Positions 8,038-16,437 of a stretch of 64,000 bases of DNA are shown here, one piece after another. The translations under genes and the position numbers were made by a program. The stretch is from Lachnospiraceae bacterium (GTDB taxonomy: Bacteria > Bacillota > Clostridia > Lachnospirales > Lachnospiraceae): assembly GCA_029063085.1 (NCBI GenBank), contig JAIDOW010000026.1, forward strand, positions 79,180 through 143,179, in the 5' to 3' direction. Numbering within the stretch: position 1 is the first letter of the stretch; each line of letters begins with the position of its first letter. The notes beneath the pieces are model-generated. The model saw nothing but the letters and a program-made list of their open reading frames with translations, made no database searches and had not been told where the DNA came from.

Positions 8038-8826
8038 TTAATTTCCCTCTTTCCGGTATTTTTCCCTGTATTCCTCCACAAAACCCTTAAATACTTCCCA
8101 TCTATCCCCATGCTCTACAAAATATTTCGGACAGTTTTTTCCTGTCACATCATAATGCCTTATCAAATGATCCATATCCAAATGGTAATAATTCATCAGT
8201 TTCGCCACCAGATACACGCAGTTATTATAGGTTGCATCATTAAAATTACCTGTATCATCCGGATGACACATCTCAATAGAGATACAGATTTCGTTCAGAT
8301 TATTGGAGCAGTATGCAATCTCATTACAGGGAACACACTGGATAATCTCTCCCTCCAGACCAATTACAAACTGGGCACTGGCAAAGGTCTCCTCTGTGTC
8401 CTTCAGGTTTTCAAAATAATTCCTGTTCTGCTCTGCCGTGGAACCCGGATTGGCTGTATAATGAATGACTATGTATTGCGGATTCGTAGTAAGTGCAAGC
8501 CCCGGTCTGGAAAAACGGTTTACCGTTAGGAACTCCTCCGTTATGGGAAGTTCGGGAAATTTTTCAGCTACCCCTGCAAGCGGAGGAACCTCTATTTTCC
8601 TCTCTTCTGTAACCGGCTGTTCTTCTCTCCCTTTCATTTGCAGATAAAAATGCCGGAAAGAAAAAATAATGGCCAACAGCACCAGTAACGTTGAAAAAAA
8701 CAATATCCCCGCTGCCGCCAGACGTTTTTTCCGTTCCTTAACCCTCTTTGCTCCCTGTGTACCGTAATTTCCCTTTTTCCTGTTTTCATTTGTATTTTTA
8801 TAAAATTTCTGATATTCCTGTTTCAT
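8038..8826 (-). CDS. Membrane-anchored N-acetylmuramoyl-L-alanine amidase (Amidase_2 type)
   Basis: A 262-residue amidase that cuts the bond between MurNAc and the stem peptide in the wall. Residues 1-30 are very basic and polar (KNTNENRKKGN), followed by one membrane helix (AAGILFFSTLLVLLAIIFSF), so the catalytic part faces outside. The amidase_2/PGRP fold starts at YIVIHYTANPG (first zinc His). It continues through SAQFVIGLEGEIIQCVP and NEICISIEMCHPDD, and ends with HYDVTGKNCPKYF, whose His and Cys positions correspond to the remaining zinc ligands (Cys in place of the classical His/Asp is common in this family). It stands alone on the minus strand between a convergent gene and the GIY-YIG gene. 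Likely role: wall turnover. Confidence 0.88.
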   Translation of the reverse strand: MKQEYQKFYKNTNENRKKGNYGTQGAKRVKERKKRLAAAGILFFSTLLVLLAIIFSFRHFYLQMKGREEQPVTEERKIEVPPLAGVAEKFPELPITEEFLTVNRFSRPGLALTTNPQYIVIHYTANPGSTAEQNRNYFENLKDTEETFASAQFVIGLEGEIIQCVPCNEIAYCSNNLNEICISIEMCHPDDTGNFNDATYNNCVYLVAKLMNYYHLDMDHLIRHYDVTGKNCPKYFVEHGDRWEVFKGFVEEYREKYRKEGN

Positions 8827-8866
8827 CTTTTATCTCTTCTTAAATATAGTAAATTTCTGCATTTTA

Positions 8867-9148
8867 TCAGCCCTTATGTAACGGATTCCCAATTAATGCA
8901 AGCTTGTCCTTTCTGGTTAACCTTTTAATCTCATATTCCCTTTTCATTGCTTCCTTTTTTGATGCATAAGTCTCATAATACACAAGCTTCACAGGAAGCC
9001 TGGATCTTGTATATTTTGCACCCTTTCCCTTATTGTGGCTCTCCACTCTCTTTTCCAGATGATTCGTCCAGCCGGTATAAAATGTTCCATCCCGGCATTC
9101 CACTATGTAGGTATATGCTATATCTTCCGTATGCTCTGTAGTCTTCAC
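8867..9148 (-). CDS. GIY-YIG family nuclease-like protein (YhbQ/YazA type)
   Basis: A 93-residue single-domain protein. The GIY-YIG signature is seen as AYTYIVECRDGTFYTGWT, with the family's catalytic Arg in HLEKRVESHNKGKGAKYT and the closing RLPVKLVYYE and KKEAMKREYEIKRLTRKDKL segments. Bacterial stand-alone members of this UPF0213-like group are small cytosolic proteins of poorly defined function, probably nucleic-acid processing. The stop is 40 bases from the amidase start on the same strand, so the two may be cotranscribed. The length matches the family. Confidence 0.9.
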   Translation of the reverse strand: MKTTEHTEDIAYTYIVECRDGTFYTGWTNHLEKRVESHNKGKGAKYTRSRLPVKLVYYETYASKKEAMKREYEIKRLTRKDKLALIGNPLHKG

Positions 9149-9213
9149 CTTTTATCTCCTATCAAACCTGTCAGAATGGAAAAATTCTGTTTTTTCCATG
9201 TCCGGATTCTTTA

Positions 9214-9519
9214 CTATCTCTTATAATGAAGTCCTTGATTTTGATATGCATCGCAGTTCTTGTATCTCTCCATAAAGTCAACCAAACCGGTAACGGCAGG
9301 CTATTCCTGTAAAACAACTATGGTAAGGGCATCAAAGACGGATTTTCTTATAACCCTAGTATATTCAGTCTCCCAGCATTTGTGCATTCCATTTATCTTA
9401 CCTGCCAGCTTTCCGATAACAGTATTATCATACCACAAATCTTGTCTAATGGTACATGGAAAAATCTTTCTTTGCACAACCCATATAAAAATAGCCCTTG
9501 CAATTTGAATATGTCTATG
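9214..9519 (-). pseudogene. Eroded protein-coding remnant with internal stop
   Basis: In one minus-strand frame the stretch from 9519 to 9214 reads like protein (RQDLWYDNTVIGKLAGKING, ETEYTRVIRKSVFDALTIVV). It is broken by a TAG at 9301-9303 and then continues in the same frame (FMERYKNCDAYQNQGLHYKR) to a natural stop at 9214-9216. The composition across the stop stays protein-like and no start codon with ribosome binding site is seen, so this looks like a decayed gene end. I do not recognise the family. The plus-strand ORF over the same bases has no such character. Confidence 0.4.
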
Positions 9520-9601
9520 TTACCGTAGAAATACACAGATTGTTCTAAATATCTTTTTTCAGCAATATAGGATCGTGATATCTATTAAAAAGGAGATTCA
9601 T

Positions 9602-10048
9602 ATGTTAGAAAAAGCAATTGAAATCGCCGTAGAAGCCCACAGAGGACAACTTGATAAAGCCGGGAAAATCTACATTCTCCATCCGATGCGTGTAATGCTC
9701 CGGGGACAAAATGAGACGGAAATGATCGTCGGAATTTTGCATGATACCGTGGAAGATACGCCTGTCACATTGGACATGCTCCGTCTGGAAGGCTTCCCTG
9801 AAGAGATTCTTACCGCTATTTTCTGCATCACCAAAGAAAAAGGCGAGGATTACGGACATTTTATAGACCGGGTACTTACCAACCCACTGGCTGCACAGGT
9901 AAAGCTTTATGACATGGAGGATAATCTCAATCGGGACAGAATTCCCTTTCCAACAGCCAAAGATGAAGCCCGTTTCCTCAAATATGAAAAATACCATAAA
10001 GTCATCCTGAAAAAAGTAAAAGAATATCAGGAACAGGGACTTCTCTGA
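9602..10048 (+). CDS. HD-domain phosphohydrolase, (p)ppGpp hydrolase-like
   Basis: A 148-residue cytosolic protein of the RelA/SpoT-hydrolase-like (MESH1-like) HD group. The metal and active-site motifs are seen in order: AVEAHRGQLDKAGKIYILHP (R..Q.DK.G..Y..HP), then GILHDTVEDTPVT (HD with ED), and KLYDMEDNLNRDR (K..D...N). The short length means there is no synthetase, TGS or ACT domain, so it would at most hydrolyse alarmones or related nucleotides. The start at 9602 is set by AAAAAGGAG at 9587-9595; the longer frame from 9575 has no such signal. It converges on the Y-family polymerase gene. Confidence 0.85.
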   Translation: MLEKAIEIAVEAHRGQLDKAGKIYILHPMRVMLRGQNETEMIVGILHDTVEDTPVTLDMLRLEGFPEEILTAIFCITKEKGEDYGHFIDRVLTNPLAAQVKLYDMEDNLNRDRIPFPTAKDEARFLKYEKYHKVILKKVKEYQEQGLL

Positions 10049-10095
10049 TTTTCAATGTATTACATCTTTTTCAGATATTTCTTTATACAATAGAA

Positions 10096-11349
10096 TCACC
10101 CGTCCAATCTATCATCCTTTGGCTTCTGATAAAAGCTTCCCCTTGTCACCGCACCGGCACCATATTTTTGTCTTATGGAATCTAATGCCGTATCCAGATT
10201 TTTCAATTTGTCATGGCTCCCCATATCAAACAGATTAAGCTGTCTGGTTCCGTTTTCTATCACCTTATTAGCACTCACCCCGATTAAACGGATTGGCGAA
10301 CCGTCCCATAATTCATCAAATAACTCACAGGCCGTCTTATAACATTCATCCGTTACATCCGTTGGGGAAAGCAGGGTTCTCTGGTGTCTCTTTACCACAA
10401 AATTACTATCTTTTAACTCTACGGATAAGACCACTGCCTGCACCTCATCTTTCCGCATACGACTGCATACGGATTCACAAAGTCCCATGATCGTATGGTA
10501 TGCATCCTCTGCTTCTTTAATATCATAAGGTATTGTCGTAGAATTTCCATATCCCTTCTGCACCGTCTCTGTCCGGTCCTGCAATGTCAGATCGATCCCA
10601 TTGGCAAAATTATAGATAACCTCTCCGTGTGATTTAAAATGTGACTTCAAAACCGACAAATCACTTATCGCAATATCCCCAATCGTATGAATACCAAGCT
10701 TATGCAGCCTGACAGCAGTGGATTTCCCCACATAGAATAAATCTTCTACCGGAAGCGGCCACATTTTCTCCTGAATTTCTTCCGGAAACAGCGTATGCAC
10801 CTTATCCGGCTTTGAAAAATCACTGGCCATCTTTGCCAGAAGCCGGTTGGAAGAAATGCCGATATTCACCGTAAAATGCATCGTTTCCCGCACCTCATCT
10901 TTTAACCTGTGTGCAAACGCTGCCGGATCTCCGTATAAAGCATACGTACCTGACATATCAAGAAAAGCCTCATCAATGGAATACTGATCTACTACAGGAG
11001 CATATTTTCGCAACAGTTCCATCAGTTCTTTTGAGCGCTTTTTATAATACTCCATATGCGGCTTAAAGGAACGAAGTCCCGGACATTTTTTCATCGCAGA
11101 AACCACCGGTTCCCCGGTAAGGATACCATACTGCTTGGCTGACTGGGATTTTGCCAGCACTACACCATGACGTTTGGAAATATCTCCCCCAATAATGGCA
11201 TCGATACAGCGGATATCCTCCGTCTTCCCTAATTCCTTCATGCGGTATAATGCTTCCCAGCTAAGATACGCATTATTGACATCAATATGAAAATAAATCG
11301 GCGACATTCTGTTTTTCATGCTGATTTTCAATCCAATCTTCAAAACCAT
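10096..11349 (-). CDS. dinB: Y-family DNA polymerase (DinB/UmuC type)
   Basis: Translesion polymerase of about 410 residues. The catalytic palm is clear: FHIDVNNAYLSWEA carries the first metal-binding Asp, and QYSIDEAFLDMSG carries the Asp-Glu pair. RHGVVLAKSQSAKQYGI and FSKPDKVHTL fit the finger and thumb-side motifs, NIGISSNRLLAKMASDFSKP is the conserved Y-family segment, and the C-terminal third is the little-finger domain. No C-terminal beta-clamp peptide is obvious. The start is uncertain: 11349 gives 417 residues, while Met codons at residues 11 and 15 would give proteins nearer the usual N-terminus, and no strong ribosome binding site decides between them. A 22-bp palindrome lies between this gene and the divergent GNAT gene. 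Confidence 0.93.
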   Translation of the reverse strand: MVLKIGLKISMKNRMSPIYFHIDVNNAYLSWEALYRMKELGKTEDIRCIDAIIGGDISKRHGVVLAKSQSAKQYGILTGEPVVSAMKKCPGLRSFKPHMEYYKKRSKELMELLRKYAPVVDQYSIDEAFLDMSGTYALYGDPAAFAHRLKDEVRETMHFTVNIGISSNRLLAKMASDFSKPDKVHTLFPEEIQEKMWPLPVEDLFYVGKSTAVRLHKLGIHTIGDIAISDLSVLKSHFKSHGEVIYNFANGIDLTLQDRTETVQKGYGNSTTIPYDIKEAEDAYHTIMGLCESVCSRMRKDEVQAVVLSVELKDSNFVVKRHQRTLLSPTDVTDECYKTACELFDELWDGSPIRLIGVSANKVIENGTRQLNLFDMGSHDKLKNLDTALDSIRQKYGAGAVTRGSFYQKPKDDRLDG

Positions 11350-11395
11350 AGTTTTCTAAATGCTTATTTTATGTTATAATGCAACAGGATTATAC

Positions 11396-11417
11396 ACAAT
11401 ATACATATGTATATTGT
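11396..11417. promoter_or_regulatory. Perfect 22-bp palindrome between dinB and GNAT gene
   Basis: Left half ACAATATACAT (11396-11406) is followed at once by its exact reverse complement ATGTATATTGT (11407-11417). It stands between divergently transcribed genes, close to TATAAT at 11375-11380 (plus strand) and a TATAAT on the minus strand at 11389-11394. The size and position fit an operator for a dimeric repressor, but the half-site is not one I can assign to LexA or another known regulator. Confidence 0.5.
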
Positions 11418-11466
11418 ATTACAGTTGAAGCAGTAGTGCAAATACCTTTTGGGGAGAAGTATATTT

Positions 11467-12288
11467 ATGACAGAAATACCATTAAGCGACGGACACATTT
11501 TATCTTCATTTTTTAAACATGCAAACGACAGCTGTCCAGAAGCCTTCCTTCAGGGCGTAATGGGGCGCGGATTTACAGATTCTTTGGATCATCCTGCCTA
11601 CGGCATTATACAGGTAGGAGATTTTTGTTTTCTGGACGGTAATGAAGAGGATTCTTCCGACCAGAACACTTTAGCTTTATTAAATGATCATTTCCACAAT
11701 TCGGGCATGATATTTATTCCGCTCTCTGAAAGCTGGAACCGCCAGTTTGATATGGACCCTGTCTATTCCAAAGATATCCGGTATGCACTAAACAAACCGG
11801 ATATTCAGGATTTTAATAAGGAACAGCTCATATCTTATATCTGTCAAACTGCCTATGATACAGATTACCCGGAAACAGCTGCCGAAAGCGATTTCATTAT
11901 ACAGCCTATTAATGAAGACTATTACCATACGGTACAGCAGCATACATGGAGTAAAGACTTTACTTCCAATTATCCGAACTACTCTGCATTTAAACAGCTG
12001 GGATTTGGATTTCTCATAATTGAAAAGAAAACCGGCACGCTGGCCGCAGGGGCATCTTCTTTTTCTTCCAGCCTTAACAGTATTGAAATTGAAATAGCCA
12101 CTAATCCTGATTACCGCAAACGTGGTCTTGCCACTGCTGTCTCTGCAAGAATGGTCTTAGAATGTATCAAGCGGAACAAATATCCTAGCTGGGATGCTGC
12201 AAATCTGATATCTGTGGCAATTGCCCAAAAATTAGGATATTGCTTCAGAGAAGAATATACTTGCTATAAACTAGTACATTGTGCATAA
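11467..12288 (+). CDS. GNAT-family N-acetyltransferase (ZmaR-like)
   Basis: A 273-residue cytosolic protein. The C-terminal half has the acetyl-CoA binding fold: IEIEIATNPDYRKRGLATAV is motif A (pyrophosphate loop RKRGLA), followed by WDAANLISVAIAQKLGY, the usual end of the GNAT_acetyltran group related to zwittermicin resistance. The N-terminal 130 residues are typical of that subgroup and do not bind CoA. The start at 11467 follows GGGGAGAAG at 11451-11459; the TTG at 11449 that opens the longer frame overlaps that site. It is monocistronic and divergent from dinB across a palindrome. The substrate is unknown. Confidence 0.85.
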   Translation: MTEIPLSDGHILSSFFKHANDSCPEAFLQGVMGRGFTDSLDHPAYGIIQVGDFCFLDGNEEDSSDQNTLALLNDHFHNSGMIFIPLSESWNRQFDMDPVYSKDIRYALNKPDIQDFNKEQLISYICQTAYDTDYPETAAESDFIIQPINEDYYHTVQQHTWSKDFTSNYPNYSAFKQLGFGFLIIEKKTGTLAAGASSFSSSLNSIEIEIATNPDYRKRGLATAVSARMVLECIKRNKYPSWDAANLISVAIAQKLGYCFREEYTCYKLVHCA

Positions 12289-12310
12289 TTAATTGATCTC
12301 TTACAAAGAA

Positions 12311-12441
12311 AATTTTTCTGAGAGTACCGCTTCACAAACATCGTCTAGCGGTAGCTTGGAGAGTAGTGCTATCAGAGAAATCAGCAGGCGAAAGGGGCAA
12401 TGTACTAACATAACAATTAAAAACAAAACGGGAATTCCCGT
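12311..12441 (+). promoter_or_regulatory. Possible structured 5' leader of the aldose epimerase gene
   Basis: Nested complementary segments are seen: TACCGCT (12325-12331) pairs with AGCGGTA (12347-12353). An outer ATTTTTCTGA (12312-12321) is largely complementary to TCAGAGAAAT (12372-12381). A 14-bp perfect palindrome, ACGGGAATTCCCGT, lies at 12428-12441 just before the ribosome binding site. No known riboswitch consensus is recognised, and the minus strand of the same region has a protein-like short frame, so the RNA reading is tentative. Confidence 0.3.
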
Positions 12442-12465
12442 ATCAGAAGGGAGAATACAAAATAA

Positions 12466-13470
12466 ATGAAAACAAGTTGCAAAGAGGTACAATTAAACGG
12501 TGCACCGGTAATCGAAATGAAAGCAGGGGGATATCTTGCGATTATCGCACCAACTGTAGGCAGTAATATTGCAAGACTTAGAGATTGTACAAACAAAATT
12601 GAAATCCTCCGCTATCATAAGGAAGCACCCATTAAAAAACTGACTGCTTCTCCGGAAGTATACGGTCTGCCGACCCTTTATATTCCAAACCGCTTAAATC
12701 ATGGTAAATTACGGGTTTCTGATGCCACTTATCAGTTACCAGTTAACGAAGGAAGGTTTCAGAACTATATTCACGGTTTTTTGCACAAAAGAAATCACAC
12801 TGTTCTGGAAACAAAAACGGATGGTGACAAAGCCATTGCCAAAACAAGATATATCTATGATGAGAATGATCTGTTCTTTGAGTATTTACCGATAAAATTC
12901 CAGGCTGATTATGAATTTATACTGGATGAGGACGGTATGCATTATCATTTTACCCTGACCAATCTCTCAGATAAACAGATGCCTTATGGTGTATGCAACC
13001 ATTCTGCATTTAAAGCACCTTTTATCAAAAAAAGCAGGGGAAAAGATATCCGTATTCAAATTCCGGCAGTAAAACGCTGTATCGTAAATGAACGCCGTCT
13101 TCCCACCGGTGAATTGCGTGATCTGTCTGCCTATGATGAAAAATATGTAAACGGCACCCAGCAAGTAAGTAAAGTACCGATTGACAACGATATGTACCTT
13201 ATTGAAACCGGCGAATTAGATGGGAAACCATTTTATGGTACAATCATAACAGATAAGACTACAGGCAGACGTATCTGCTATGAGGTGGATAAAACCTTCA
13301 AATTCTTTATCGTGTGGAACGACAGAGGAACCAAAAATTATTACTGTCCGGAGCCCATGACATGGATGATCGACGCACCTAATCTCGATCTTCCCGCAGA
13401 AGTGACCGGCTATATAGAACTTGCCCCAAATGAGAGTAAGACCGTGAGTGAGCATATATTTACAGCATAA
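12466..13470 (+). CDS. Aldose 1-epimerase family protein
   Basis: A 334-residue member of the galactose mutarotase-like superfamily, which interconverts alpha and beta anomers of sugars in the cytosol. Residues seen that fit the active site are IHGFLHKRNH near residue 104, VCNHSAFKAPF near 177 (catalytic-type His) and CPEPMTWMIDAPN near 302 (catalytic-type Glu). The substrate-binding Arg/Asn of GalM are partly replaced, so the sugar may not be galactose. The start at 12466 has AGAAGGGAG at 12445-12453, a somewhat long spacing. It is monocistronic with a possible structured leader. A role with the cellobiose and alpha-glucoside genes of this window is plausible but not shown. Confidence 0.87.
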   Translation: MKTSCKEVQLNGAPVIEMKAGGYLAIIAPTVGSNIARLRDCTNKIEILRYHKEAPIKKLTASPEVYGLPTLYIPNRLNHGKLRVSDATYQLPVNEGRFQNYIHGFLHKRNHTVLETKTDGDKAIAKTRYIYDENDLFFEYLPIKFQADYEFILDEDGMHYHFTLTNLSDKQMPYGVCNHSAFKAPFIKKSRGKDIRIQIPAVKRCIVNERRLPTGELRDLSAYDEKYVNGTQQVSKVPIDNDMYLIETGELDGKPFYGTIITDKTTGRRICYEVDKTFKFFIVWNDRGTKNYYCPEPMTWMIDAPNLDLPAEVTGYIELAPNESKTVSEHIFTA

Positions 13471-13522
13471 CGAAAACAGAATAAAAATTATAAAATGCCA
13501 AGAGCAGGAAAAAAGATTAGGA

Positions 13523-13840
13523 TTAATCAAAAAATTTTAAGATATCTTTTATGACCTGCTCTCTGTTTTTTAAACTGCCACTCAAGTTTTCTGCTATGAT
13601 ATTATACGACATATAATCAAAAAAGCCTTCCATAAAACTTGCATTTCTATGTACATTCAACAATACAAATATCATCTCATAAAACCGTTCCTGTTCTAAA
13701 CGTTTAATAAGTGAATGCATTATACTTCTGTCCATATGTTCATCATTTGGCGTGCAAATGATATCCCACCAGCCAGGATAACAGGTTATCCATTTGAGGA
13801 AACGGGCAGTCTGCTTATCTCTTTTCGTTAGTTTTTTCAT
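13523..13840 (-). CDS. Hypothetical protein, 105 aa
   Basis: A small protein of unknown function without signal peptide. It begins with a basic helix (KKLTKRDKQTARFLKW), has a Trp/Cys-rich middle (WITCYPGWWDIICTP), and continues as amphipathic helices (SLIKRLEQERFYEMIFVLLN; REQVIKDILKFFD at the end). A ribosome binding site is not striking (AAAGGGG about 14 bases upstream on the minus strand). It converges with the aldose epimerase; AGAGCAGG at 13505-13512 and CCTGCTCT at 13555-13562 can pair and are followed by TTTTTT on the plus strand, so the end of this gene may hold the epimerase terminator. Confidence 0.55.
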   Translation of the reverse strand: MKKLTKRDKQTARFLKWITCYPGWWDIICTPNDEHMDRSIMHSLIKRLEQERFYEMIFVLLNVHRNASFMEGFFDYMSYNIIAENLSGSLKNREQVIKDILKFFD

Positions 13841-14101
13841 AAAGATGCTCTTTATCCCCTTTCCATATACACATTTTCTTTATCGCTTTCTTCCGTATTC
13901 TGTGATAAAATATTACTGGTTTAACAGTTAACCTCACAACAGTCCCAACTGTACATGCAAGCACACTTGGTTCGTTGCTCGCAAAAATAAAGCTTGTTAA
14001 CCATATTACAGCTGAACTTTATCACAAGAATACTCCAAAAATAGAGAATTGTCAAGGGGTAAGTTCGCATATAAGAGTTCAAATCTGAAAGGATGAAAAT
14101 T

Positions 14102-14431
14102 ATGAATATAACGATCGGACAGCGAATAAAACAAAGGCGTAAAGCCATGAATATAACCGGTGCACAAATTAAAGAAAAAACCGGCATATCCACTGGAAAT
14201 CTAAGTGAAATTGAAAACGGAAAATCACTGCCATCTGCTGCTGCCATCATTCAGTTATCCCAGATTTTGGAGTGTTCTACCGATTATATTCTCTTGGGAG
14301 AAACTCGTAATTCCGAGTCTTTCCCATATTCAGATGTCCAACTCAACCGTCTTGTACATTATTATCAAAAAATGTCAGAACAAGACCAGAAGGAATTACT
14401 TATGATTGCCGAAATGAAAGCTAACAAGTAA
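14102..14431 (+). CDS. XRE-family transcriptional regulator
   Basis: A 109-residue DNA-binding protein. The helix-turn-helix lies at residues 4-58 (TIGQRIKQRRKAMNITGAQI, then EKTGISTGNLSEIENGKSLP, then ILECSTDYILLGE). The C-terminal 35 residues form a short helical, probably dimerising tail (RLVHYYQKMSEQDQKELLMI). The start at 14102 has GAAAGGA at 14087-14093; the in-frame ATG at 14093 overlaps that signal. It faces the end of the quorum-sensing/ABC operon, whose last gene stops about 60 bases away on the other strand, so a regulatory link with that locus is possible but unproven. Confidence 0.88.
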   Translation: MNITIGQRIKQRRKAMNITGAQIKEKTGISTGNLSEIENGKSLPSAAAIIQLSQILECSTDYILLGETRNSESFPYSDVQLNRLVHYYQKMSEQDQKELLMIAEMKANK

Positions 14432-14490
14432 ATCATGATTAACCTCTATACCCTTCTAAACAAGTGATTCAAACACTAAACTATTGGCAA

Positions 14491-15159
14491 TTACGTAGAT
14501 ATAATATGTCCATCCGCTATATCAATCGTACGCATACACTGTTCTGCCAAATCGTGGTCGTGGGTTACAATAATTACAGTTCGCCCTTGTTCATTTATTT
14601 TTTTAAACAATCCCATAATAGCATCTGCATTATTGGAATCCAATGCACCAGTAGGCTCATCTGCCAATAAAATTCCGGGATTATTGACGATGGCTCTGGC
14701 AATAGCAACCCTCTGCTTCTGACCTCCTGACATTTTAGAAACCGTCTTTCCCGCCAATTCCACCATATCCACCGATTCCAATGCATCCAAAGCTCGTTTC
14801 CTTTTATCCCTTTTTTTCTTCCTGGAAAAATCTAATGGAAGCATAACATTTTCCAAAGCAGTAAAATCCTCTACCAGTGCATAATCCTGCATTACAATCC
14901 CAATTCTTTCATTTCGCATTTCTGCCAATTTTTTCTCCGAAAGATTCTTTACCAATATGTCATCAATATAGTAACTTCCCCCCTCATAGCTATCAATGCA
15001 TGCAAGAATGTGGAGAATCGTCGATTTTCCAGCACCCGACTTTCCTGTAATTGCTACTAATTCACCATCCTCAATTTTCATAGATATATCGTGTAATGCT
15101 TCAAATTCGTTTGTCTTCCTAATATTATATATTTTTTTAACTTTCTCAAACCTGACCAT
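14491..15159 (-). CDS. ABC transporter ATP-binding protein (MacB/LolD-like)
   Basis: A 222-residue ATPase. Walker A GKSGAGKST is near residue 39, the signature MSGGQKQRVAIARA near 143, Walker B ILLADEPTGALD near 165, and the H-loop ends VIIVTHDHDLAEQ. The Q-loop is GIVMQDYALV. This pattern matches ATPases that drive FtsX/MacB-type permeases in mechanotransmission or peptide-resistance exporters. It is the last gene of the leftward operon, 13 bases after the second permease. It would energise the two permeases encoded just upstream; the link with AgrD/AgrB and the small secreted protein suggests signal or peptide export or self-protection, which is inference. Confidence 0.94.
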   Translation of the reverse strand: MVRFEKVKKIYNIRKTNEFEALHDISMKIEDGELVAITGKSGAGKSTILHILACIDSYEGGSYYIDDILVKNLSEKKLAEMRNERIGIVMQDYALVEDFTALENVMLPLDFSRKKKRDKRKRALDALESVDMVELAGKTVSKMSGGQKQRVAIARAIVNNPGILLADEPTGALDSNNADAIMGLFKKINEQGRTVIIVTHDHDLAEQCMRTIDIADGHIIST

Positions 15160-15172
15160 ATTTCTCCTCCTG

Positions 15173-16435
15173 TCAATAATTTGTCTTTAAAATCTGATTA
15201 GCCGATGTATTTTTTACAATAGTTTGCGGAAACAGCCATGTTGTAAAAACATAACAGAATATTATTCCTGCACATATCAACATCTGCCATATCCCAATCT
15301 GCATTGCTGTATTCCTCCATTTCCCCAACACCTGAAACCATCCTATAGAAAAGAGAAATAAACCAACTGCTGCCAAAACCGCTACAAGAGAGCTACATAA
15401 ACTGATAAACAAACACTGTTTCCACTGCATGCCACAGATATAATAAATTGCATAATTTTTTAAATGCTTTTTTACAGATATAACACCTGCACTAATCCCC
15501 GCTACTACAATAAATATAAATGTACATAATGCAATGGGAAGAAGATCATTAAGTTCTTTAAAAATATATTTTTGACTCCTTTCTCTTATATCCGATAAAG
15601 CGGCTGTATGATGAATCCTTGATTCCTGATTCAGCCTATTTATATTCTCTCTAATAGTGAATTCAGATATATTGTCTGGATAAATGACAATAGTTCCTGC
15701 GGTAACCTGTCGCTGGAAACCCTTTTCCGAATTTAACCGGAAGTTTAAATATGAAAACTCCTGCTTATTCATGTTTCCCAATATCTGAGAGTCAGATAAA
15801 ATAAACAATGGGATTCTTCCTTCACTCTCATAATCATAGGTATAATAAAAATCCCTGTAATCGCCCTTCGGCTGTGCCAAATCGTTATGATAAAACAAAG
15901 GCTCATTATCCTGAAGCACCCCGATAATTTCAATCTTCTGTTCCACATCTGTAAGAGGTGTACTCATTGTAACAATATCCCCGGTTTTCAACCCATCCTC
16001 ATTATGTGAAACGACTGCCTTTAAAACTGTCTCGTTGTTATCCTGTTCTTTAAACCATCTTCCCTCCTCCAATTCAGGCGAAAGCCGATTAATGATATTA
16101 GGACTATAACACCATGCATTTATCTGCATGTCATTTACATATGGCTCCCAAAGTTTTGCTACAGTAAACACCTCCTCTGCTTCTGGCAGAAATTCCTTTA
16201 TCTCCTCTGCATCGCGAAAAAGAGTATGCGATTCGTTATTCTGTATCATGTCAGACATAATATATATTCCATTACAATCAAGATCTTCCTTAAATACCAT
16301 GTACTTCTTCAGCTTCATCTCAATTGCTGATACCATCGAAATTGCCGCTAAAAATGTGACCACCAAAAGCAGTATGATAATCCCTTGAATTAAGAAATTT
16401 CTCTTAAAGTCTATCCATCCCAATTTAAACAACAT
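15173..16435 (-). CDS. FtsX-like ABC transporter permease, second subunit
   Basis: A 420-residue membrane protein. It has one N-terminal membrane helix (IIILLLVVTFLAAISM), a large extracellular MacB-like domain of about 250 residues, and three C-terminal helices (LLPIALCTFIFIVVAG; CLFISLCSSLVAVLAAVGLF; IGIWQMLICAGIIFCYVF). This is the FtsX/MacB half-transporter layout. It begins two bases after the stop of the first permease and precedes the ATPase, so the three genes form one transporter. The extracellular domain would sense or bind a peptide substrate. Resemblance is to bacteriocin-immunity and antimicrobial-peptide exporters; the actual substrate is unknown. Confidence 0.85.
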   Translation of the reverse strand: MLFKLGWIDFKRNFLIQGIIILLLVVTFLAAISMVSAIEMKLKKYMVFKEDLDCNGIYIMSDMIQNNESHTLFRDAEEIKEFLPEAEEVFTVAKLWEPYVNDMQINAWCYSPNIINRLSPELEEGRWFKEQDNNETVLKAVVSHNEDGLKTGDIVTMSTPLTDVEQKIEIIGVLQDNEPLFYHNDLAQPKGDYRDFYYTYDYESEGRIPLFILSDSQILGNMNKQEFSYLNFRLNSEKGFQRQVTAGTIVIYPDNISEFTIRENINRLNQESRIHHTAALSDIRERSQKYIFKELNDLLPIALCTFIFIVVAGISAGVISVKKHLKNYAIYYICGMQWKQCLFISLCSSLVAVLAAVGLFLFSIGWFQVLGKWRNTAMQIGIWQMLICAGIIFCYVFTTWLFPQTIVKNTSANQILKTNY

Positions 16436-16437
16436 AC

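Noticed and set aside
9260..9508. 82-codon plus-strand ORF
   Set aside because: The opposite strand holds a better protein-like remnant; this frame has no start signal or motif.
12301..12492. 63-codon minus-strand ORF over the aldose epimerase leader
   Set aside because: Its end looks somewhat protein-like, but there is no start signal and it overlaps the start of the epimerase gene and its ribosome binding site.
13921..14250. 109-codon minus-strand ORF
   Set aside because: It overlaps the clear XRE regulator at 14102 and shows no family motif.
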